A stretch of 7,175 bases of DNA, from assembly GCA_024697655.1 (NCBI GenBank), contig JAILFI010000008.1, forward strand, positions 1-7,175, in the 5' to 3' direction. The stretch is from Clostridiales bacterium. GTDB lineage: Bacteria; Bacillota_A; Clostridia; Peptostreptococcales; Anaerovoracaceae. Both the position numbers and the translations under genes were made by a program. Below the pieces are notes generated by a model, which did no database searches, was not told where the DNA came from, and saw only the letters and a list, made by a program, of their open reading frames with translations. Positions within the stretch are counted from its first letter, which is position 1; each line of letters opens with the position of its first letter. Shown here in pieces: positions 1 through 3,675 of this stretch.

Positions 1-23
1 GCCAGCGTGCATGATCACTCACG

Positions 24-29
24 AAAGGA
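24..29 (+). promoter_or_regulatory. Ribosome binding site that sets the start of the nucleotidyltransferase gene
   Basis: AAAGGA lies 8 bases before the ATG at 38. An in-frame ATG at 11 has no such site before it and would add nine residues (MITHERNQT) that family members known to me do not have. The ATG at 38 is therefore preferred. Confidence 0.75.
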
Positions 30-37
30 ATCAAACA

Positions 38-967
38 ATGAACATCACACCGATCAAAGAACCGACACTCATCATCATGGCCGCCGGCATGGGCAGCCGC
101 TACGGCGGGCTCAAGCAGATCGACCCGGTCACGGACAAGGGCGAGATCATCATGGACTTCTCGCTGTTTGATGCAAAGCGCGCCGGCTTCAAGAAGGTCG
201 TGTTTGTCATTAAAGAAGAGATGGAAGACGCGTTTCGCGCTCTGATGGATGAGCGCGTGGGCAGCAAGATGGAAGTGCAGTACGCGTTCCAGAAGCTGGA
301 CGATATCCCGGACGGCTATGAGATTCCGGAAGGACGCGAAAAGCCCTGGGGCACGGGACACGCGATCCTCGCCGCGCGCCATCTCGTCGATGGTAACTTC
401 GCTGTCATCAACGCGGACGATTACTACGGCGCGGATGGATTCCAGCTCATGTACGACTTCCTGACCCGCAAAGCCGGGCCGGAGGACTTCTGCATGATCA
501 GCTATGAGCTCAGCAAGACCGTCACCGAGCACGGGTCGGTCTCCCGCGGCGTCTGCAACATCTCGAAGGACGGCTACCTCAACCACATTGTGGAGCGCAC
601 CCGCATCGAGCAGATGGACGGGAAGATCTGCTATACCGAAGACGACGGCGAGAGCTGGACAGAGCTTGCGCCGCATACGCCCGTATCGATGAACTTCTGG
701 GGGTACACACATCTGATGATGGAGGAACTGGAATCGCAGTTCGCGCCGTTCCTGGACAGAGCGCTCAAAGAGAATCCGCTCAAGGGCGAATATCAGATCC
801 CGAAGGTCACAGACGGTCTGATCAAATCCGGCCGCGCGGATGTCACGGTCCTGCAGAGCGCGGACCGCTGGTACGGGGTGACCTATAAAGAAGATAAGGA
901 AAACGTCGTCGCGGCGATGCAGGCGATGAAAGATGACGGGCTGTACCCGCCGGTGCTTTGGGAATAG
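38..967 (+). CDS. Nucleotidyltransferase family protein (NTP_transferase fold)
   Basis: This 309-residue protein looks like a sugar-phosphate nucleotidyltransferase. Such enzymes transfer a nucleotidyl group from an NTP to a phosphorylated substrate, releasing pyrophosphate, in the cytosol. The sequence shows the nucleotide-binding signature AAGMGSRYGGLKQ at residues 15-27, preceded by a hydrophobic strand (TLIIM). It also has PWGTGHA at 103-109 and the metal-binding NADDYYG at 125-131, with Asp127 the likely metal ligand. WGYTH (221-225) and DRWYGVTYKED (276-286) match what I recall of a Clostridial subfamily of unknown substrate. No signal peptide or membrane segment is present. The length is complete for a single-domain enzyme without a C-terminal left-handed beta-helix. 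Bases 1-14 could be the last codons of an upstream gene (in-frame TGA at 12-14), but that is too short to call. The next gene starts 71 bases downstream and is probably in the same transcript. The fold is confident; the substrate (hexose phosphate, choline phosphate or other) cannot be told. Confidence 0.9.
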   Translation: MNITPIKEPTLIIMAAGMGSRYGGLKQIDPVTDKGEIIMDFSLFDAKRAGFKKVVFVIKEEMEDAFRALMDERVGSKMEVQYAFQKLDDIPDGYEIPEGREKPWGTGHAILAARHLVDGNFAVINADDYYGADGFQLMYDFLTRKAGPEDFCMISYELSKTVTEHGSVSRGVCNISKDGYLNHIVERTRIEQMDGKICYTEDDGESWTELAPHTPVSMNFWGYTHLMMEELESQFAPFLDRALKENPLKGEYQIPKVTDGLIKSGRADVTVLQSADRWYGVTYKEDKENVVAAMQAMKDDGLYPPVLWE

Positions 968-968
968 G

Positions 969-1012
969 GCGGCAAGCCACGGGCAGCCGGCGTGCAACGA
1001 TAGCCGCGCCGG
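969..1012 (+). repeat. GC-rich inverted repeats between two genes
   Basis: The 71-base gap contains CCGGCG at 987-992 and its exact complement CGCCGG at 1007-1012. An alternative pairing is GCGGC (969-973) with GCCGC (1003-1007). The two overlap and cannot form together. No T-run follows, so this is not an intrinsic terminator. It may only be mRNA structure in a GC-rich gap. Confidence 0.3.
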
Positions 1013-1023
1013 ACATTACACAA

Positions 1024-1029
1024 AAGGGA
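1024..1029 (+). promoter_or_regulatory. Ribosome binding site that sets the start of the SDR gene
   Basis: AAGGGA lies 9 bases before the ATG at 1039. The frame is open back to an ATG at 958, but that start overlaps the upstream gene and would add 27 residues of non-SDR sequence. The Rossmann strand begins a few residues after Met at 1039, as expected for the family. Confidence 0.75.
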
Positions 1030-1038
1030 ACATCAACC

Positions 1039-1860
1039 ATGAAGAAACAGACTACGAAAAAAATCGCGATCATCACCGGCGCGTCGAGCGGTCTGGGCCG
1101 CGAATTCGTCAAACAGATCTCGAAGAGCCGCGCGCTCGATGAGATCTGGGTCATCGCGCGCCGTAAAGACCGGCTTGAAGAGGTCCGCCGGCTCAGCAAG
1201 ACCGCGCTCCGGCCGATCCCGCTGGATCTGACGGAGAAGAGCTCGTTCGAAGTGCTCCGGCACGCGCTGGAGGAAGAGAAGCCGGATGTGCGGTTCCTCG
1301 TCAACGCGGCCGGCGTCGGCAAGATCGGCCTGACAAAAGAGCTCTCCGTGCAGGAAAACGATCAGATGATCGATCTCAACTGCCGGGCGGCGGTCGACAT
1401 GACGCTGACGGTTCTGCCGTACATGAGCCGCGGGAGCGAACTGATCAATATCTGCTCGGTCGCGGGATTCCAGCCGCTGACAGGGCTCAACACGTACGCG
1501 GCGACGAAGGCGTTCCTGCTGCACTGGACCAAAGCGTTGCATCACGAACTGCTGCCTTCCGGCATCCGCGTAACGGCACTGTGTCCGTACTGGGTCAAGG
1601 ACACCGAGTTCATCCCTGCCGCGAAAGAAACGGACTATGCGCCGATTTCTCAGGACGGCGCGGGAGACGGTAGCGGGGCGGTCAGGAATTTCTATTTTGC
1701 CGGCCATGCGAAGTATGTCGTGCGGCAGGCTCTGCGCGCGAGCCGGCTCAATCTGTGGGTCTGTGCGCCGGGCGCGGTGGCAAAGGCGGAACGGCTGATC
1801 AGCTGGGTGCTGCCTGACTGCGTGATCGTGCCTGTGTGGGATATCCTCCGCCGGCTGTAG
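1039..1860 (+). CDS. Short-chain dehydrogenase/reductase (SDR), NAD(P)-dependent
   Basis: A 273-residue classical SDR. The cofactor-binding TGASSGLG motif is at residues 13-20, right after the first beta strand. Asp63 in PLDL is the usual adenine-side residue and NAAG sits at 89-92. The catalytic set is complete: Asn114, Ser140 (ICSVAG), Tyr153 and Lys157 (YAATK). Two arginines after the second strand (ARR, 40-42) suggest NADPH rather than NADH, an inference from the family rule that basic residues here contact the 2'-phosphate. The C-terminal part (about 195-273) includes a Gly/Asp-rich loop (QDGAGDGSGA) and ends with a hydrophobic, partly amphipathic helix region. That layout is familiar from Clostridial SDRs, some of which may associate with membranes, but no real transmembrane helix is seen. 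It follows the nucleotidyltransferase gene and precedes a terminator, so it is likely last in its operon. The substrate is unknown. Confidence 0.9.
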   Translation: MKKQTTKKIAIITGASSGLGREFVKQISKSRALDEIWVIARRKDRLEEVRRLSKTALRPIPLDLTEKSSFEVLRHALEEEKPDVRFLVNAAGVGKIGLTKELSVQENDQMIDLNCRAAVDMTLTVLPYMSRGSELINICSVAGFQPLTGLNTYAATKAFLLHWTKALHHELLPSGIRVTALCPYWVKDTEFIPAAKETDYAPISQDGAGDGSGAVRNFYFAGHAKYVVRQALRASRLNLWVCAPGAVAKAERLISWVLPDCVIVPVWDILRRL

Positions 1861-1895
1861 GAAGACGATGCAGCCAACGTGAAACGGACATTGTT

Positions 1896-1928
1896 AAAAG
1901 ACGCGGCAGCTGTGGCAGCCGCGTTTTC
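1896..1928 (+). terminator. Intrinsic terminator after the SDR gene, possibly bidirectional
   Basis: CGCGGC (1902-1907) pairs with GCCGCG (1918-1923) around a 10-base loop, followed by TTTT (1924-1927). An A-run (1896-1899) on the left means it could also work on the other strand. It begins 36 bases after the SDR stop. The T-run is short, so efficiency is uncertain. Confidence 0.65.
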
Positions 1929-1940
1929 ATTTGTGAAAAC
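1923..1940 (+). repeat. Inverted repeat overlapping the terminator T-run
   Basis: GTTTTCA (1923-1929) and TGAAAAC (1934-1940) are perfect complements separated by TTTG. The left arm uses the last stem base and the T-run of the terminator, so the RNA hairpins would compete. As DNA it is a 7-bp dyad ending 25 bases before the rpsF -35 box, so an operator is an alternative reading. Confidence 0.45.
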
Positions 1941-1965
1941 TCCTTGAAATTATCACATTTTTCGC

Positions 1966-1993
1966 TTGCAATCCCGCACAGAACGGCTATAAT
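1966..1993 (+). promoter_or_regulatory. Vegetative (sigma-A type) promoter of rpsF-ssb-rpsR
   Basis: TTGCAA (-35, 1966-1971, five of six consensus bases) and a perfect TATAAT (-10, 1988-1993) are 16 bp apart. The AT-rich stretch upstream (about 1944-1962) could act as an UP element. Transcription should start near 2000, giving a leader of about 90 nt. I saw no LexA/DinR-like box near it. Confidence 0.8.
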
Positions 1994-2000
1994 AATAAGG

Positions 2001-2092
2001 CACGCAGTCTGCGTGTCCATATGACAACAGAATACGTGCGCCCTGCGTAAGCACGAGGCTTACGCCATCTTAGTCCATAGGGAGGAGAAAAA
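2001..2092 (+). promoter_or_regulatory. Structured 5' leader of rpsF, candidate autoregulatory element
   Basis: The leader contains two perfect hairpins. The first is CACGCA (2001-2006) with TGCGTG (2010-2015). The second is GCGTAAGC (2045-2052) with GCTTACGC (2058-2065), loop ACGAG. CCCT (2041-2044) can stack directly below the second stem by pairing with AGGG (2079-2082), which would cover the start of the Shine-Dalgarno GGGAGGAG (2080-2087). CGTGC (2035-2039) with GCACG (2051-2055) is an exclusive alternative. In many bacteria the S6:S18 complex represses its own operon through a leader with a stem, a hairpin and a CCG in a bulge. The layout here is similar, but I find no CCG in the leader; the unpaired strand 2066-2078 holds only UCCA. 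The assignment to that family is an inference. Confidence 0.5.
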
Positions 2093-2530
2093 ATGATCAA
2101 TTACGAAACCCTGTTTATTCTTGACCCCGCTCTCGAGGATGAGAAGAAAGATGCGGCGATCGAAATGGTCAAAGGCGTCATCAGCGCTGACGGTGAAGTT
2201 GGCAACGTTGATGTCTGGGGCCTGAGAAAGCTGGCGTATCCCATCCAGAAGAAGAACGAGGGTTATTATGTTGTGATCGAATTCCAGGCGGAGCCCGAAC
2301 TGCCGAAGGAACTCGACAGAAGGATGCGCATCAGCGATGCCTTCATGCGTCACATCATCGTCAACAAGGAAGAAGAGCTGAAGAACGCGCCGAAGGCGGC
2401 TCCGAAAGCTGAGAAGGAAGAGGCTCCGAAGGCGGAAGCACCGAAGGAAGAAGCGCCCGTCGAAGAAGCTCCCGCTGCAGAGGCTCCCGTTGAGGAAGCG
2501 CCCGCGGAAGAAGCACCGGTAGAAGAATAA
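2093..2530 (+). CDS. rpsF: Small-subunit ribosomal protein S6 with an acidic C-terminal tail
   Basis: S6 binds 16S rRNA together with S18 in the platform of the 30S subunit. Residues 1 to about 95 are the standard S6 ferredoxin-like core: MINYETLFILDP at the start, GLRKLAYPIQKKNEGYY at 43-59, and the RRMRISDAFMRHIIV strand at 76-90. Residues 96-145 are an extension made almost only of Ala (15), Glu (15), Pro (9) and Lys (6) with repeated EEAP-like units. The lysines lie in its first half, and it ends in EE. Many S6 proteins stop near 95-100 residues, so the total of 145 is long. The start is fixed by a near-perfect GGGAGGAG (2080-2087). Ten bases separate its stop from ssb, and S6, SSB and S18 form one operon. 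S6 and S18 probably control it through the leader, as known elsewhere. Confidence 0.97.
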   Translation: MINYETLFILDPALEDEKKDAAIEMVKGVISADGEVGNVDVWGLRKLAYPIQKKNEGYYVVIEFQAEPELPKELDRRMRISDAFMRHIIVNKEEELKNAPKAAPKAEKEEAPKAEAPKEEAPVEEAPAAEAPVEEAPAEEAPVEE

Positions 2531-2540
2531 GAGGTGACTC

Positions 2541-3182
2541 ATGAACAGCGTAGCATTGATCGGAAGATTGACAAGAGACCCGGAGATCCGATACACAGGT
2601 GACCAGATGGCCATCGCGACCTTCTCGATCGCTATCGACCGGCCTCCGAGAAGAGACGGTACCAAAGAGACGGATTTCCCGCGCATCACCGTTTTCGGCC
2701 GCCAGGCGGAGAACTGTGAGAAGTACCTGAAGAAGGGCCGGATGGTAGGTGTTACCGGACGGATCCAGACCGGCAGCTACACCAACAAGAACGGCGACAA
2801 GATCTACACCACCGATATCGTGGCGGACAGAGTCGAGTTCCTGGAGTGGGGCGACCGTGAAGGCGGCCAGACAGGTTTTGGCAGCCAGGGCGGTTACGGT
2901 CAGCAGGGCCAGAGCGGCTTCGGCGGCCAGACAGGTTTTGGCGGTCAGGGCGGCTACGGCCAGCAGGGGCAGAGCTCCTACGGGCAGCCCCAGAGTTACG
3001 GACAGCAGAGTCAGAACGGTTACGGTCAGCAGAGCCAGAGCGGCTACGGCCAGCAGAGCCAGAGCAGCTACGGTCAGGGCTACGGCCAGCAGAGCCAGAA
3101 CGGCTTTGGGCAGACCCAGCAGTCCCAGCCCTCGATGCCTCAGGGATTTGAGGCGATCGACGATGACGATATTCCCTTCTAG
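2541..3182 (+). CDS. ssb: Single-stranded DNA-binding protein with a Gly/Gln/Tyr repeat linker
   Basis: SSB coats single-stranded DNA during replication, repair and recombination and recruits partner proteins through its C-terminal tip. Residues 1 to about 105 form the OB fold, with [19 protein letters not shown] at the start, [20 protein letters not shown] (46-65) and [11 protein letters not shown] (70-80). Residues 108-203 contain no charged residue and are Gly, Gln, Ser, Asn and aromatic repeats: first two 20-residue units (108-127, 128-147), then units of the type NGYGQQSQ. Twelve Tyr/Phe are spaced mostly 6 or 8 residues apart. The protein ends with the conserved acidic tip DDDDIPF. At 213 residues it is longer than E. 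coli SSB (178). The Shine-Dalgarno GAGGTGA (2531-2537) starts right after the rpsF stop, so translation is probably coupled. This is the main SSB by its position between rpsF and rpsR. Confidence 0.97.
   Translation: MNSVALIGRLTRDPEIRYTGDQMAIATFSIAIDRPPRRDGTKETDFPRITVFGRQAENCEKYLKKGRMVGVTGRIQTGSYTNKNGDKIYTTDIVADRVEFLEWGDREGGQTGFGSQGGYGQQGQSGFGGQTGFGGQGGYGQQGQSSYGQPQSYGQQSQNGYGQQSQSGYGQQSQSSYGQGYGQQSQNGFGQTQQSQPSMPQGFEAIDDDDIPF
2862..3062 (+). repeat. In-frame tandem repeats inside ssb
   Basis: Two 60-bp direct repeats lie head to tail at 2862-2921 and 2922-2981, matching at 52 of 60 positions by my count; the first 19 bases are identical. They are followed by three 24-bp units at 2991-3062 (protein units [24 protein letters not shown]), with degenerate copies to about 3122. 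Every unit is a multiple of three, so copy-number change would keep the frame. Confidence 0.85.
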
Positions 3183-3228
3183 CGCGCCGGGCGGCACGCC
3201 GGTCCGCGAATGCGGCGGGCGGCTGCGC
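3182..3228 (+). other. GC-rich fold in the ssb-rpsR gap
   Basis: The 80-base gap is unusually G+C rich in its first 46 bases. CCGC (3204-3207) pairs with GCGG (3212-3215) around GAAT, and the region can be closed by GCGC (3182-3185) with GCGC (3225-3228). No T-run follows, so transcription should continue into rpsR. The fold could protect the ssb 3' end or mark a processing site; this is inferred only from structure. Confidence 0.4.
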
Positions 3229-3262
3229 AAAACGCTTAGTATTTGAAAAAGGAGATTCCACA

Positions 3263-3499
3263 ATGGCAATGGAAAAGAGAAGAGGCGGATTCAGAAGAAA
3301 GAAAGTCTGCCAGTTCTGTGCAGAAAAAGTCGACTTCGTAGATTATAAGGATACCGAGACGCTCAAGAAGTACATCACCGAGAGAGGCAAGATCCTTCCC
3401 AAGCGCATCACCGGTACCTGCGCGATCCATCAGAGAGCGGTCACCACGGCTGTCAAGAGAGCCCGCACCGTCGCTCTGCTGCCCTACGTTGCAGACTAG
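3263..3499 (+). CDS. rpsR: Small-subunit ribosomal protein S18
   Basis: S18 pairs with S6 on the 16S rRNA platform of the 30S subunit. The 78-residue product has the normal length and hallmarks: a basic N-terminus ([10 protein letters not shown]), the core [25 protein letters not shown] (27-51), and TGTCAIHQR (50-58). Cys16 and Cys19 (CQFC) with Cys53 and His56 are placed as in the zinc-binding type of S18; zinc binding is inferred, not shown. The start has AAGGAGA (3249-3255) seven bases upstream. A second ATG two codons later (3269) is possible but less well spaced. It is the last gene of the rpsF operon and is followed by a strong terminator. Confidence 0.97.
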   Translation: MAMEKRRGGFRRKKVCQFCAEKVDFVDYKDTETLKKYITERGKILPKRITGTCAIHQRAVTTAVKRARTVALLPYVAD

Positions 3500-3527
3500 T
3501 TCCGGATACGGAAAAGCGATCAGACAG

Positions 3528-3556
3528 GAGCCGCTCTTCGGAGCGGCTCTTTTATT
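3528..3556 (+). terminator. Strong intrinsic terminator after rpsR
   Basis: A perfect 9-bp stem, GAGCCGCTC (3528-3536) with GAGCGGCTC (3541-3549), is capped by a TTCG tetraloop closed by a C-G pair, an especially stable loop. TTTTATT follows at 3550-3556. It ends the rpsF-ssb-rpsR operon and separates it from gdpP. Confidence 0.93.
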
Positions 3557-3575
3557 AGTATGAAAGCGGGAACTG

Positions 3576-3584
3576 TGATATAAT
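3576..3584 (+). promoter_or_regulatory. Extended -10 promoter of gdpP-rplI-dnaB
   Basis: TGATATAAT has a consensus -10 (TATAAT, 3579-3584) with the extended TG one base upstream. No good -35 is seen: TTAGTA at 3555-3560 with an 18-bp spacer is a weak match. Transcription should start near 3591. The upstream promoter region runs into the terminator T-run, so the two operons are packed tightly. Confidence 0.65.
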
Positions 3585-3598
3585 TACTCTGTATTGGT

Positions 3599-3666
3599 AT
3601 ATCCACAATGGGGGAGTGTTCGTCCGCGCCAGGGAAGGCGGCGGCGAGAGGCACACCGCAGGATAT
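3599..3666 (+). promoter_or_regulatory. Foldback structure in the gdpP 5' leader
   Basis: Three nested helices can form: ATATCC (3599-3604) with GGATAT (3661-3666), GTGT (3616-3619) with ACAC (3653-3656), and CCGCGCC (3624-3630) with 3637-3644, which leaves G3641 bulged. The outer helix contains most of AGGA (3660-3663), the only Shine-Dalgarno-like element before gdpP. I do not recognise it as a known riboswitch class, and no ligand is proposed. Confidence 0.4.
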
Positions 3667-3675
3667 GAGTGAAAA

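Noticed and set aside
1..14. Possible last codons of an upstream gene ending in TGA at 12-14
   Set aside because: Only three codons are visible, too few to support a coding call.
1033..1707. A 224-codon minus-strand open frame over the SDR gene
   Set aside because: It is the antisense shadow of an SDR with a full catalytic set, and its Arg-rich product has no recognisable domain.
1932..1957. TGTGA and TCACA upstream of the rpsF promoter, resembling a CRP/FNR-type half-site pair
   Set aside because: The halves are 16 bases apart instead of the 6 expected, so they do not form one site.
2862..3062. Regular repeats that might suggest a CRISPR array
   Set aside because: The units are directly adjacent, have no unique spacers, and lie in frame inside ssb.
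3237..3242. TAGTAT before rpsR as a possible internal -10 box
   Set aside because: It matches four of six bases, has no -35 at a suitable distance (a GC-rich run is there), and rpsR is already served by the operon promoter.
2361..3269. A 302-codon minus-strand open frame over rpsF, ssb and the gap, with Leu/Ala/Val repeats
   Set aside because: The repeats are only the reverse complement of the ssb linker and S6 tail repeats. It has no ribosome site or family resemblance.
3630..3662. CAGGGAA followed by GC-rich sequence, slightly like part of a cobalamin riboswitch
   Set aside because: The rest of the conserved core is absent and the leader is far too short. The likeness is a chance short match.
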